DNA of 61,989 nucleotides. Source: Oscillospiraceae bacterium (GTDB lineage Bacteria; Bacillota; Clostridia; Oscillospirales; CAG-272). Shown here in pieces: positions 1-8,576 of the stretch (position 1 is its first letter; every line of letters starts with the position of its first letter). The notes beneath the pieces were generated by a model, which saw only the letters and a program-made list of their open reading frames with translations, was not told the origin of the DNA and did no database searches. Location of the stretch: contig SVTF01000011.1 of the NCBI GenBank assembly GCA_015063905.1, positions 1 to 61,989 on the forward strand, read 5' to 3'. The translations under genes and the position numbers were made by a program.

Positions 1-2
1 TA

Positions 3-1067
3 GAGATACCCTCAAGTGTCACGAGTATAGGTGAGTATACGTTCAATAATTGCACAAGCCTTGAGAGTATAGAGATACCCTCAAGTGTCACGAGTATAGG
101 TGAGTATACGTTCTGTAATTGCACAAGCCTTGAGATAATAACTGTTGATGAAGATAACAATGTATATCACAGTAAAGGCAACTGCCTGATAGAAACCAAA
201 GACAAAACCTTGATTGTGGGTTGTAAAACCAGTGTTATTCCCGATGATGGCAGTGTCACGAGCATAGGTGATGCTGCGTTCAGGGGTTGTTCAAGCCTTA
301 CGAGCATAGAGATACCCTCAAGTGTCACGAGTATAGGTTGTTTTGCGTTCGAGTATTGCACAAGCCTTGAGAGTATAGAGATACCCTCAAGTGTCACGAG
401 CATAGGTGGTTGGGCGTTCGCAAATTGCAGCAGCCTTACGAGCATAGAGATATCCTCAAGTGTCACGAGCATAGGTTCTTCTGCGTTCTATAATTGCATA
501 AGCCTTGAGAGTATAACTATCCCCTTGAGCGTTACGAGCATAGGTAGTTCTGCGTTCGCGGAATGCAGCAGCCTTACGAGCATAGAGATACCCTCAAGTG
601 TCACGAGCATAGGTTCTTCTGCGTTCTATAGTTGCAGCAGCCTTACGAGCATAGAGATACCCTCAAGTGTCACGAGCATAGATTCTGGTGTGTTCTCTCA
701 TTGCACAAACCTTACGAGCATAGAGATACCCTCAAGTGTCACGAGCATAGGTGATTTTGCGTTCGAATATTGCAGCAGCCTTACGAGCATAGAGATACCC
801 TCAAGTGTCACGAGCATAGGTGATTGGGCGTTCAGGGGTTGTTCAAGCCTTACGAGCATAACTATCCCCGACAGCGTCACGAGCATAGGTAATCATGCGT
901 TCTATAATTGCAGCAGCCTTACGAGCATAACAATCCCGGATAGTGTCACGAGCATAGGTGATTTTGCGTTCGAATATTGCAGCAGCCTTACGAGCGTAAC
1001 CATCCCCGACAGCGTGACGAGTATTGGTTCCTATGCATTCTACTATTGCTCCAGCCTTACGAGCATA
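3..1067 (+). repeat. In-frame 69-bp tandem repeat array encoding the leucine-rich repeats
   Basis: Units of 69 bp recur about 14 times, each with a near-constant core (accctcaagtgtcacgag, then cataggt or tataggt). Conservation is at nucleotide level, not only protein level: the first two units differ at only a few bases. This indicates recent unit duplication or gene conversion. Later units (from ~860) use a diverged core (atccc then gacagcgtcacgag), suggesting an older C-terminal block. Confidence 0.9.
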
Positions 1068-1991
1068 AGCTTTGGCGGAACAATGGCACAGTGGAAAGCA
1101 ATAAGTAAAGGTGACCTTTGGAACAATAACACCGGAAATTACACCATCTATTGCTCTGACGGTACGGTAAATAGGGATGGAACGCCGGTGACTGATAGTG
1201 AGGACGAAACTCTTTATATCCGCGAGGGAGATTACATCTATTTCGGAGAATATCCTCAAACTATTAAAGCTGATAATGTCAGCATAACATCTACTACCGA
1301 CTCCAGAGGTTACTTTCTCGGAAGCGACGGACATTATTACGCTAAAGTAACGGCTACGCCACGTGAAAGTGATTATAAGTTTTCCAACGAAGCGACGGTA
1401 GTAAATGGAGAAGTGTATTACTTCAAGGTCGAGCCGATAAAGTGGAGAATACTTACGGAGGAAAGTGGCAAAGCGTTTATCCTTTGTGACAGCGTCATTA
1501 CGTCGATGTCGTGGGATGAAACGAGTAACAGTTATCCCGGTAGTGATATACGAGCGTGGTTGAATGACCAATTTTATAATACTGCTTTTACCGAGCTTCA
1601 GCAAGGTGTAATTAATATTACGACAGTTGACAATAGTGCGGAAAGCACTCTTATTTCTAGTCCATTCGATCAAGAAAACACAAACGACAAAGTGTTTTTA
1701 CTATCGCTTGATGAGGCTACCAATAGTGAATATGGTTTGGGTACAGATAATGATATGGTGCGACAAATGAAACCTAGTGATTACGCTCTTGCAGTATCTA
1801 CATCTATTGATCAAAACGGATATTCAAGATGGTGGACTCGTTCACGATATTATGGAGATGTTAATAATTGCCACGAATTGGTATCAACTATCGCGCCTAG
1901 TGGCAACTGGAGTTATAGTGATTTCAATAAGTATCGTGTCTACGATACTTATATTGGCATTGTCCCCGCAATGTGGATAACCTTAAACTAA
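3..1991 (+). CDS. BspA-type leucine-rich-repeat protein with C-terminal DUF6273-like domain (5' end outside window)
   Basis: The frame is open to the left edge of the window, so the true start and any signal peptide lie upstream; the TTG near 210 is internal. About 662 residues are visible. Residues 1-355 hold about 14 repeats of 23 residues with the pattern [19 protein letters not shown], typical of BspA/TpLRR surface proteins; a non-repeat insert sits after the second repeat (nt ~135-240). The array ends in the usual [10 protein letters not shown] cap. The rest (nt ~1215-1990) matches DUF6273: [10 protein letters not shown] near its start, WRIL, DIRAWLN, SRWWTRS and the PAMWI end. Proteins of this build in gut Clostridia are normally secreted and thought to bind host or microbial partners. 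That role is inference; the domain calls are firm. A strong terminator follows. Confidence 0.88.
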   Translation, partial: EIPSSVTSIGEYTFNNCTSLESIEIPSSVTSIGEYTFCNCTSLEIITVDEDNNVYHSKGNCLIETKDKTLIVGCKTSVIPDDGSVTSIGDAAFRGCSSLTSIEIPSSVTSIGCFAFEYCTSLESIEIPSSVTSIGGWAFANCSSLTSIEISSSVTSIGSSAFYNCISLESITIPLSVTSIGSSAFAECSSLTSIEIPSSVTSIGSSAFYSCSSLTSIEIPSSVTSIDSGVFSHCTNLTSIEIPSSVTSIGDFAFEYCSSLTSIEIPSSVTSIGDWAFRGCSSLTSITIPDSVTSIGNHAFYNCSSLTSITIPDSVTSIGDFAFEYCSSLTSVTIPDSVTSIGSYAFYYCSSLTSISFGGTMAQWKAISKGDLWNNNTGNYTIYCSDGTVNRDGTPVTDSEDETLYIREGDYIYFGEYPQTIKADNVSITSTTDSRGYFLGSDGHYYAKVTATPRESDYKFSNEATVVNGEVYYFKVEPIKWRILTEESGKAFILCDSVITSMSWDETSNSYPGSDIRAWLNDQFYNTAFTELQQGVINITTVDNSAESTLISSPFDQENTNDKVFLLSLDEATNSEYGLGTDNDMVRQMKPSDYALAVSTSIDQNGYSRWWTRSRYYGDVNNCHELVSTIAPSGNWSYSDFNKYRVYDTYIGIVPAMWITLN

Positions 1992-2020
1992 TTGTTATCT
2001 GATTAAAATCAATAACTCAA

Positions 2021-2056
2021 GAGCAACCGACCTTGGTCGGTTGCTCGCGTTTTTTC
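2021..2056 (+). terminator. Rho-independent terminator of the LRR gene
   Basis: Perfect 12-bp inverted repeat gagcaaccgacc / ggtcggttgctc (2021-2032 and 2035-2046) followed by gcgttttttc, 30 nt after the LRR stop codon. Confidence 0.92.
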
Positions 2057-2122
2057 TAACGGGAAGCGTTCAAATTTTGATTTGTCGGATGCTGTATAGA
2101 ACGATGAACAATATTGTTAAAC

Positions 2123-2231
2123 CGAAGGGGACGGCGCCTCGACGTCCCGTGAAAATAATGGATTGTCAATCATTTTTGGTGTGAAAAGTAACAAATGCTT
2201 CAAGCGGGCTGTCGAGGCGCCAGCCCCTACG
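2123..2231. repeat. 109-bp element bounded by 26-nt imperfect inverted repeats
   Basis: The left arm 2123-2148 and right arm 2206-2231 are inverted copies matching at 21 of 26 positions, with an uninterrupted 11-bp core (ggcgcctcgac at 2133-2143, gtcgaggcgcc at 2211-2221). The GC-rich arms flank a 57-nt AT-rich centre. No coding content is apparent. It resembles a small non-autonomous mobile or REP-like element; the identity is inference. Confidence 0.6.
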
Positions 2232-2395
2232 ATAAAAAACATTGTGCTTTGCTTGTCCTTGAATATCCGGATAAATTGTATTTTCAATTTGGAATTAACA
2301 AGGGCTTGTGCGGCAAAACCTTCGAACCCGCCATCATCACCCGTCAAAATATAAAAAAATCTCGCTTTCGCACACCAAAAAAATCAAAAAAACCC

Positions 2396-2424
2396 TTGAC
2401 AAAAGACAATTCATCATATATAAT
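2396..2424 (+). promoter_or_regulatory. SigA-type promoter for yceD-rpmF
   Basis: TTGACA (2396-2401), 17-nt spacer, TATAAT (2419-2424): a full consensus match, 44 nt before the yceD start codon. Confidence 0.88.
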
Positions 2425-2467
2425 AATTAAAGTCGCGTTTTATGTCGTGTGAAGGGGAGTGAAATGT

Positions 2468-2989
2468 ATGATTTTGGATGTTGGTCCGCTTCTCCGAGGA
2501 GAAAAGAACCGAATAACCTTTGATTACAAGCTCGCACCCATTCCCATGAACAGAGTAAGCTTCAAGGACGATGCCCATGTTATAGGCGAGATAACCGATA
2601 GCGCAGGCTATATGCATCTTACAGCCAAGGCTCATCTTGCGTATGAGACCGAGTGCGACAGATGTCTTGACAAGGTGGAGGGCGAATTCACGCTTGATTT
2701 CGAGCGTGTCGTTGCCGACGAGGGAACCTTGACCGAGGAGCAGATAGAGGAGAATGTTGACGAATACGTCATCGTGGAAAATGGCAGGCTCGATATAGAC
2801 GAGCAGCTTTCCGAGGCGCTTTTGCTCGATTTTCCCCGAAAGATACTTTGCTCCGAGGATTGCCCCGGACTTTGTCAAAAATGCGGAAAATCTCTCAAAG
2901 AGGGAAAATGCAATTGCCCCGAGCATGAGATAGACCCGCGTCTTGCAGTTCTTGCAACCTTGCTCAAAAATGAGGAAGAAGACGGATAA
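2468..2989 (+). CDS. yceD: YceD/DUF177 family protein
   Basis: 173 residues from ATG 2468, chosen because AAGGGGAG (2452-2459) stands 8 nt upstream; the in-frame GTG at 2459 would overlap that site. The family is linked to 23S rRNA or ribosome metabolism and is almost always encoded directly before rpmF, as here. The central CDRCLDKVEG motif and the C-terminal cysteine cluster (CPGLCQKCGKSLKEGKCNC) fit the Gram-positive form, where they may bind metal. It shares a transcript with rpmF (76-nt gap, no terminator). In many relatives plsX follows rpmF; here an Mrp gene follows instead. Confidence 0.87.
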   Translation: MILDVGPLLRGEKNRITFDYKLAPIPMNRVSFKDDAHVIGEITDSAGYMHLTAKAHLAYETECDRCLDKVEGEFTLDFERVVADEGTLTEEQIEENVDEYVIVENGRLDIDEQLSEALLLDFPRKILCSEDCPGLCQKCGKSLKEGKCNCPEHEIDPRLAVLATLLKNEEEDG

Positions 2990-3065
2990 CGCAAACTAAA
3001 ATTTGAAAAAATATTTATAATCGACTATGCATGCCAAGGTGTGCATTTCGAGAGGAGGTTTTGAT

Positions 3066-3257
3066 ATGGCAGTACCGAAGAAGAAAGTGTCCGCAGCACG
3101 CAGAGATAAGAGAAGAAGCAATAACTCCAAGCTCACCATGCCCGGACTCGTAAAGTGCTCCAACCCCGCATGCGGTGAGATGCTCAAGCCCCACTGTGTA
3201 TGCAAGGTATGCGGCTACTACAACGGCAAGAAGGTTCTCAACGTAAAAGAGGCTTAA
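3066..3257 (+). CDS. rpmF: 50S ribosomal protein bL32
   Basis: 63 residues, normal for bL32. ATG 3066 follows AGAGGAGG (3051-3058) and gives the classic N-terminus MAVPKKKVSAARRDKRRS, which is cut correctly only at this ATG. The second half carries a cysteine zinc ribbon (CSNPACGE then CVCKVCGYYNG), marking the zinc-binding paralogue type. It is a component of the large ribosomal subunit. Transcribed with yceD and closed by a hairpin. Confidence 0.96.
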   Translation: MAVPKKKVSAARRDKRRSNNSKLTMPGLVKCSNPACGEMLKPHCVCKVCGYYNGKKVLNVKEA

Positions 3258-3279
3258 TTTAAGGCTTTGGAGAACTCAT

Positions 3280-3322
3280 AAGGGACACCCGCCGATCTCG
3301 GCAGGTGTCCCTTGTGCTTTTA
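3280..3322 (+). terminator. Terminator of yceD-rpmF
   Basis: Stem AAGGGACACC / GGTGTCCCTT with an inner GCCGATCTCGGC palindrome. The T-rich tail (gtgcttttactcttt) is imperfect but present. Confidence 0.75.
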
Positions 3323-3343
3323 CTCTTTAATTTTAAAATTCTA

Positions 3344-3372
3344 TTGATTTTTATCTTTCATTGGTGTATAAT
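3344..3372 (+). promoter_or_regulatory. SigA-type promoter for the mrp operon
   Basis: TTGATT (3344-3349), 17-nt spacer, TATAAT (3367-3372), 39 nt before the mrp start. Confidence 0.78.
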
Positions 3373-3411
3373 ACATACTGATATAATATTATTTATTTTC
3401 GGAGGCGAAAA

Positions 3412-4254
3412 ATGAGTCAGGAATGTACGCACGACTGTTCGTCGTGCACGGCAAATTGCCCGTCCAAAAACGGAGGTATCCCCAAGGACGAGGCTAATAA
3501 AAACAGTAACGTAAAGCATATAGTTGCCGTTGTCAGCGGAAAGGGCGGCGTTGGCAAATCGCTTGTAACCTCGATGCTCGCGGTCCATCTTTCAAGACAG
3601 GGCTATAGCGTTGGAATCCTCGATGCCGACATAACGGGACCTTCTATCCCCAAATCCTTTGGAATGTATGATACCGTTGAGGGCGACGAAGAGGGAAATA
3701 TGCTTCCCCCACAGACTACAACGGGTGTTAAGATAATGTCTGTAAACCTTATGCTCGATGATGAGACCAAGCCTGTTGTTTGGCGCGGCTCGCTTATCGC
3801 GGGAACCGTTCGTCAATTCTGGACGGACACTGCCTGGGGTGATCTCGACTACCTTTTGGTAGACTGTCCTCCCGGAACGGGTGACGTTCCGCTCACCGTG
3901 TTCCAGAGCCTGCCTATCGATGGCGCGGTCATCGTTGCAAGCCCCCAGGAGCTTGTTGGAATGATAGTAAAAAAGGCGGCAAATATGGCGGATATGATGA
4001 ATATTCCCGTGCTTGGACTCGTTGAGAATATGAGCTATATCAAGTGCCCCGATTGCGGCAAGGAGATCAAAATATTTGGCGAGAGTCATATTGAGGATAT
4101 CGCGTGTGAATTTGGCTACGAGCTCTTGGCAAAGGTGCCGATAGATCCCGAGGTCGCGTCGTACGTGGACAAGGGTTGGATAGAGCTTATCAAATGTGAT
4201 TATCTCGAATCCGCAGCACTTCGTGTAGCGCAAAAGTGCGAGAATAAGGCGTAA
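3412..4254 (+). CDS. mrp: Mrp/NBP35-family P-loop ATPase, iron-sulfur cluster carrier
   Basis: 280 residues; ATG 3412 follows a GGAGG site. Mrp/ApbC proteins are cytosolic dimeric carriers that hold a [4Fe-4S] cluster and pass it to apo-enzymes. Visible features: an N-terminal cysteine cluster (C5, C9, C12, C16), the deviant Walker A SGKGGVGKS (42-50), switch region DADITGPS (71-78), DCPPGTGD (151-158), and the C-terminal CPDCG pair (C212, C215) expected to hold the bridging cluster between subunits. The N-terminal cluster CTHDCSSC is like that of eukaryotic Nbp35 and of many clostridial Mrp proteins. The YdcF-like gene follows after 2 nt. Client enzymes in this window could include MiaB and the radical-SAM proteins; that link is inference. 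Confidence 0.92.
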   Translation: MSQECTHDCSSCTANCPSKNGGIPKDEANKNSNVKHIVAVVSGKGGVGKSLVTSMLAVHLSRQGYSVGILDADITGPSIPKSFGMYDTVEGDEEGNMLPPQTTTGVKIMSVNLMLDDETKPVVWRGSLIAGTVRQFWTDTAWGDLDYLLVDCPPGTGDVPLTVFQSLPIDGAVIVASPQELVGMIVKKAANMADMMNIPVLGLVENMSYIKCPDCGKEIKIFGESHIEDIACEFGYELLAKVPIDPEVASYVDKGWIELIKCDYLESAALRVAQKCENKA

Positions 4255-4256
4255 TT

Positions 4257-4883
4257 ATGAACAATAAGCGACTTATAAAACGAATTTCAGACATCATCGT
4301 AAGAGTCGCCATGGTTTTGATTTGCATCGTTGTGCTTGTCGCCATGACCGTGTTTATTATTAACGCGGCTATGATCGACAGCACGGACGAATGCGTGATC
4401 GATATTTTCGAGCTTGATGGAAAAAACGTGGACTGTGTTATTGTTCTCGGTGCGGGACTCAAAAGTGACGGAACTCCGAGCCATATGCTTGAGGATAGGC
4501 TTAAGGTTGGTATCGAGGTATTCAATGCCACGGGCGCTGACTGCATACTCATGAGCGGTGACGATTCGGGCGAGTATTATGACGAGCCCTCGGCTATGAA
4601 GGAATACGCTATGAGTGTCGGCGTTTCAGAGAACGATATTTTGCTTGACGGACAAGGCTTTTCAACCTATGAGAGCATAGCGCGCTTGAAAGAGATATTT
4701 GGGTTTGATAACGTTGTTGTTATCACGCAGGAATACCATCTATACCGCGCGCTTTACATAGCCGACCAATTTGACGTTGAGGCGGTTGGCGTGTCGGCTG
4801 ATCTTCGTCCTTACAGCAAGCAGATAGTGCGCGACGTGCGCGAGATATTGGCTCGGGTCAAAGATTTTTTTCAGTGTAAATAA
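4257..4883 (+). CDS. YdcF/SanA-like DUF218 membrane protein
   Basis: 208 residues, starting 2 nt after the mrp stop, so probably translationally coupled. One N-terminal membrane segment (about 12-36) anchors an extracytoplasmic DUF218 domain from about residue 58: DCVIVLGAGLKSDGTPS, then HMLEDRL, ILMSGDD, the SAMKEYA helix and TQEYHLYRAL. The family includes E. coli SanA, ElyC and YdcF, tied to envelope integrity and undecaprenyl-phosphate use. Substrate unknown. Family call firm, function only by analogy. Confidence 0.85.
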   Translation: MNNKRLIKRISDIIVRVAMVLICIVVLVAMTVFIINAAMIDSTDECVIDIFELDGKNVDCVIVLGAGLKSDGTPSHMLEDRLKVGIEVFNATGADCILMSGDDSGEYYDEPSAMKEYAMSVGVSENDILLDGQGFSTYESIARLKEIFGFDNVVVITQEYHLYRALYIADQFDVEAVGVSADLRPYSKQIVRDVREILARVKDFFQCK

Positions 4884-4930
4884 ATCTAATAGTATGATTG
4901 AAAGGACTCGGCAGTAGTCGGGATTCATTA

Positions 4931-6241
4931 ATGGAAAAGACCACATTGATCATAAATAACGGTAAATGGCGTCTTCACGCGGTAAGAACGGATAAGTTCA
5001 AAATGTCGCAGTTGTCCTTTAATTTTATAATTCCAAAGGACGTTAGGCGCTCTCCCATGACCAAGCTTATGCTTGCAGTTATGCTTCGAGGCTCGGAAAA
5101 ATACCCAACCGTTACAGATATAAATAAAAGGCTTGATGAGCTTTATGACGCTACTGTTTCTCTTGGGGGCAGATCGTTTGGCGATAAGAGCGTATTTACT
5201 CTTACGTGTAAAGTAATCAACGACCGCTTTGTTTTTGATGGAGATGACGCAAACGTGCTTTCGGGCACGCTTGACGTTGTAGCTGATATACTCAATCATC
5301 CCGTAAAGGACAAGGATGGATTGCTTTTGGAACAATACGTTGAAAGCGAAAAAAAGATAGCCATAGATGCCATAAATTCCATAGTTAACGACCAAAGGGC
5401 GTATGCAGCTAAGAAGTGCGCTATGAAAATGTTCGAAGGCTCTCCCTACGGAATAACCACAACGGGAGACGTTGATACCGTTTCGTCCTTCACAAGCCGA
5501 GAGCTTACGGAAAATATCGAGTATTTTTGCAATAACGCTTTGGTGGAGTGCTATTACATAGGACAAGAGTCGCCCGAACGCATATCGGAGCTTATAGGCG
5601 ATCGATTCGATTGCTTTGGCGCGTCGTCGGCTTACGCAAAATACGGCGAAAGCGCTTTTATCGGAACAAGAACATGCCCCGAGATCTTGCGCGAGGAAAT
5701 GGACGTGGCACAAACGAGGATCTGTATGGGATATACGTGCGGGACAACGCTTTGTGACGAGGATTATTTTCCTATGGTCGTTGCAAATGAAATATTCGGC
5801 GCATCCTCTGTGTCAAAGCTTTTTATGAACGTAAGAGAACGTAAAAGCCTTTGCTATTATTGCTATTCGTCGTATAGAAGCGCCACGGGTACGATTTTTG
5901 TTGATTGCGGTGTAACTCCCGCAAATTGCGATGCCGCTATAGACGAGATAACTCACCAGCTCAGCATCTTTTGCGATGGAGAGGTTTCAGACAATGAGAT
6001 AGAAACCGCAAAGCGTACTCTTATATCCGGATTTACTCAGATATCGGATAGCCCCGCCTCTATGAAAACATTTATGTTCCGCAGATTAATGGCGGGAGTG
6101 GACCACACTCCGCAGGAGTGTATTGAAAGGATAAGATCGGTAAGCCGAGAGGACATATTGCGTGCTGCTAAAAGGATAAAGCTGGATACAGTTTACATTT
6201 TGAATGGCTGTGACGGCGGAGAGGAGTCGTGCGATGAATGA
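4931..6241 (+). CDS. yfmF: M16-type peptidase homologue YfmF, lacking the zinc motif
   Basis: 436 residues from ATG 4931; an upstream in-frame TTG (4898) lacks a ribosome binding site, and the site before 4931 is also weak, so the start is uncertain. The protein has the M16 (insulinase-like) fold pattern: an N-terminal half with KLMLAVMLRGSEKYPT, a mid-protein domain starting near RTCPEILREEMDVAQTRI, and the M16 C-terminal motif NVRERKSLCYYCYSSY. No HxxEH is found, as in the non-catalytic partner of M16B pairs. The zinc-bearing partner YfmH overlaps its 3' end by 8 nt. In Bacillus subtilis yfmF and yfmH are needed for 5-aminopentanol modification of elongation factor P (recalled from literature). 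Confidence 0.87.
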   Translation: MEKTTLIINNGKWRLHAVRTDKFKMSQLSFNFIIPKDVRRSPMTKLMLAVMLRGSEKYPTVTDINKRLDELYDATVSLGGRSFGDKSVFTLTCKVINDRFVFDGDDANVLSGTLDVVADILNHPVKDKDGLLLEQYVESEKKIAIDAINSIVNDQRAYAAKKCAMKMFEGSPYGITTTGDVDTVSSFTSRELTENIEYFCNNALVECYYIGQESPERISELIGDRFDCFGASSAYAKYGESAFIGTRTCPEILREEMDVAQTRICMGYTCGTTLCDEDYFPMVVANEIFGASSVSKLFMNVRERKSLCYYCYSSYRSATGTIFVDCGVTPANCDAAIDEITHQLSIFCDGEVSDNEIETAKRTLISGFTQISDSPASMKTFMFRRLMAGVDHTPQECIERIRSVSREDILRAAKRIKLDTVYILNGCDGGEESCDE

Positions 6242-7514
6242 CATAGAGCTGTTTGAATCGACACTTCTCGGTGAACGGTATTATAAGGTAAAGCATCCTT
6301 CGGGGCTTAATATATATGTCTGTCCTAAAGAAGTTTCCACAACGTTTGGCGTGATCTGTATCGGGTTTGGCGGCAGCGTCACGGAATATGAAAAAGGCGG
6401 ACAAAGATATACGTTGCCCGAGGGCTGCGCCCATTTTCTTGAGCACAAGCTGTTTGACAATCCCGAAGGGAATAATGCTGATGATGTGTTTTCATCTTTA
6501 GGGGCATATTGCAATGCCTATACATCAAATGATAAAACTGCATACTTGTTTTCCACCACGGACAACGTTGATGCATGTCTTGAGCATTTGGTGTATTTTG
6601 TCACACATCCGTATTTTACAAAGCAAACGATAGACAAGGAGATCGGAATAATTGCCGAGGAAATACGGGGATGCATTGACGATCCGTATGACCGCTGCTA
6701 TCTTAATTTGCTTGACGGAATGTATTTTGAAAATCCCGTTAAGAAAGAGATATGCGGAAGCGAGCAATCTATATCGGAAATAACTCCCGATATGCTATAT
6801 AAATGTTGTGAGCATTTTTATACTCCCTCAAATATGACGCTTTGCGTATGCGGTAAAGCGACTGTAGAGCAGGTCTGCGCGGCTGTGGATAAATGCCTTG
6901 ATATATCATTTTCTCCAAAGCCTGTCGTGCTGCCTTTTTGTGAGCCTGCGCACGTCAAACGCGCGTATAGTGAGGTTGCAATGCCTGTGGCAAAGCCGTT
7001 GTTTTCAATAGGTGTCAAGGACGTTGACGTTATTGCCGATCCCATAGAGCGTTGCCGCAAAAGCGAGGCGGTGAGCATACTTTTGCATATGATGTTCTCA
7101 CAGTCGGGAAGCTTTTATCTTGATATGCTGGAACGCGGACTCATATCTCCGGGATTTGATTTTGGATATTCGTCTAACGCAACAACGGCGTTTATTATGA
7201 TATCGGGTGAGAGCGATGATCCCGAGGCGCTGTTAAGTGAGATAAAGAAATATATCGAGCGTTGCCGTAAGGACGGACTTTTGAGAGAGGATCTTGAAAG
7301 GGAAAAGAAATGCCTGTATGCTTCATATGTGTCAGACTTTGATTCAAGCGAGGATATAGCTTTTTGTCTCAACTCTTATGCGCAGGATGAAATGGATATG
7401 TTTTTATTCCCAAGCATAGTTCAGAGAATAGATCTTGAAACGGTTACAGATCTGTTGAACAGACTTTTTGATGACGGTGCGTTTTCCATGTCCGTCATCG
7501 TTCCCCAAGTATAA
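6234..7514 (+). CDS. yfmH: M16-family zinc metallopeptidase YfmH
   Basis: 426 residues; ATG 6234 has GGAGAGGAG just upstream, inside the yfmF coding end, and overlaps yfmF by 8 nt. It carries the inverted zinc motif HFLEH (H67, E70, H71) and the distal glutamate helix EIGIIAEEI (136-144). The C-terminal half repeats the M16 fold with DMLERGLISPGFDFGYSS. It is the catalytic half of the YfmF/YfmH heterodimer; the two are co-translated. Lgt follows 18 nt later. Confidence 0.89.
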   Translation: MNDIELFESTLLGERYYKVKHPSGLNIYVCPKEVSTTFGVICIGFGGSVTEYEKGGQRYTLPEGCAHFLEHKLFDNPEGNNADDVFSSLGAYCNAYTSNDKTAYLFSTTDNVDACLEHLVYFVTHPYFTKQTIDKEIGIIAEEIRGCIDDPYDRCYLNLLDGMYFENPVKKEICGSEQSISEITPDMLYKCCEHFYTPSNMTLCVCGKATVEQVCAAVDKCLDISFSPKPVVLPFCEPAHVKRAYSEVAMPVAKPLFSIGVKDVDVIADPIERCRKSEAVSILLHMMFSQSGSFYLDMLERGLISPGFDFGYSSNATTAFIMISGESDDPEALLSEIKKYIERCRKDGLLREDLEREKKCLYASYVSDFDSSEDIAFCLNSYAQDEMDMFLFPSIVQRIDLETVTDLLNRLFDDGAFSMSVIVPQV

Positions 7515-7532
7515 AAAATTAGGAGGAGAAAT

Positions 7533-8576
7533 ATGTTACTGAGTAAGTCGTTGGTGTCATTTCCGGGTTTCGGAATTGGCGAATTTGAGCTTGATAACGT
7601 TGCGATAGCGTTTGATAGCTTTGAGGTGTATTGGTACGGAGTTATCATTACGCTCGGTATGGTAACCGCGTTTCTTTACGTGGTTTTCAGAGGAAAATAC
7701 GAAAGTGTTTCTTTTGACAGTATACTTGATATCGGTATTTGGACTATTGTTGTAGGTGTAATTGGTGCCAGACTTTATTACGTTCTTACCACGCTCGACC
7801 ATTTTATACCCGATCCATTCAACTTTTTTGAATTTATCGGCAATGTGTTCAACCTGCGTAGTGGCGGTCTTGCTATCTATGGAGGAATTATTGCGGGCGC
7901 GCTCGCTATTTTGGTTGTTACAAAGATCAAAAAGATAAATACCTTAAAGCTTCTCGATATGGCTGCCCCCGGTGTTATGATCGCGCAAGCAATGGGTAGA
8001 TGGGGCAACTTCTTTAACGGAGAGGCATTTGGAGGTATTTTGACCGAGGAACATCCTTTGTATTTTATGCGTATGGGATTGATATCGGGCAATACAAGGC
8101 TTGATTTTGCAACGAGCGATATGGTGTACGTTCACCCCACGTTCCTTTATGAGTCGCTTTGGAACGTGATAGGCTTTATTCTGATAAACATTTTCTACAA
8201 GAAAAAGAAATTCAACGGTCAGGTGGCATGCATGTATCTTGCCTGGTACGGAATAGGCAGATTCTTTATTGAAGGATTGCGCACTGACAGTCTTTATATT
8301 CCCGGAACTGAAATACGTATATCTCAGCTTGTGGGTATACTTTGCTTTGTCGTATTTGGCGCATTGCTGGTATGGGGCTTAATTTACTCGAGAAAGTATA
8401 AGGATGAAAGCGTATCCTTGAATAAATTTGATAAGCTTCTCAAGCCCGGCCTTGTAACCCCCGTGTTCTTTGCAAAGAAAGCTGCCGTTGTAGCAGATGG
8501 CTCGCAGGAGATTGCGGATCAGAAAATCATCCAAGGGCAAGAAAAAGAGGATAGCGAAGATGGCACGGATAATTGA
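7533..8576 (+). CDS. lgt: Prolipoprotein diacylglyceryl transferase Lgt
   Basis: 347 residues, AGGAGGAG before ATG 7533. Lgt moves diacylglycerol from phosphatidylglycerol to the lipobox cysteine of pre-lipoproteins at the cytoplasmic membrane. The family signature GRWGNFFNGE is at 155-164; YWYGVIITLG (33-42), GARLYYV (78-84), RSGGLAIYGGIIAG and a late GRFFIEGLRTDSL motif are all present, with about seven membrane segments. The tail after about residue 295 is a charged cytoplasmic extension without known motif, making the protein somewhat longer than average. Likely clients in this window are the lipoproteins at 49757 and 51897. folD begins inside its 3' end. Confidence 0.96.
   Translation: MLLSKSLVSFPGFGIGEFELDNVAIAFDSFEVYWYGVIITLGMVTAFLYVVFRGKYESVSFDSILDIGIWTIVVGVIGARLYYVLTTLDHFIPDPFNFFEFIGNVFNLRSGGLAIYGGIIAGALAILVVTKIKKINTLKLLDMAAPGVMIAQAMGRWGNFFNGEAFGGILTEEHPLYFMRMGLISGNTRLDFATSDMVYVHPTFLYESLWNVIGFILINIFYKKKKFNGQVACMYLAWYGIGRFFIEGLRTDSLYIPGTEIRISQLVGILCFVVFGALLVWGLIYSRKYKDESVSLNKFDKLLKPGLVTPVFFAKKAAVVADGSQEIADQKIIQGQEKEDSEDGTDN

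Larger units (their letters stand above)
1992..2467. other. 476-bp intergenic region between the LRR gene and yceD
   Basis: No convincing gene. It holds the LRR terminator (2021-2056), a structured inverted-repeat element (2123-2231), an A-rich stretch (2345-2395) and the yceD promoter (2396-2424). The small open frames across 2117-2452 on both strands lack ribosome binding sites and overlap the inverted repeat. Confidence 0.7.

Noticed and set aside
3..1067. CRISPR-like appearance of regularly spaced repeats
   Set aside because: The 69-bp units are coding and in frame, with no unique spacers and no cas genes.
167..1673. Several minus-strand open frames across the LRR array and DUF6273 region
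   Set aside because: They are antisense shadows of the repeat gene: repetitive, no ribosome binding sites, no family resemblance.
2117..2452. Short open frames on both strands in the LRR-yceD gap
   Set aside because: They overlap the inverted-repeat element and promoter and have no Shine-Dalgarno sites.
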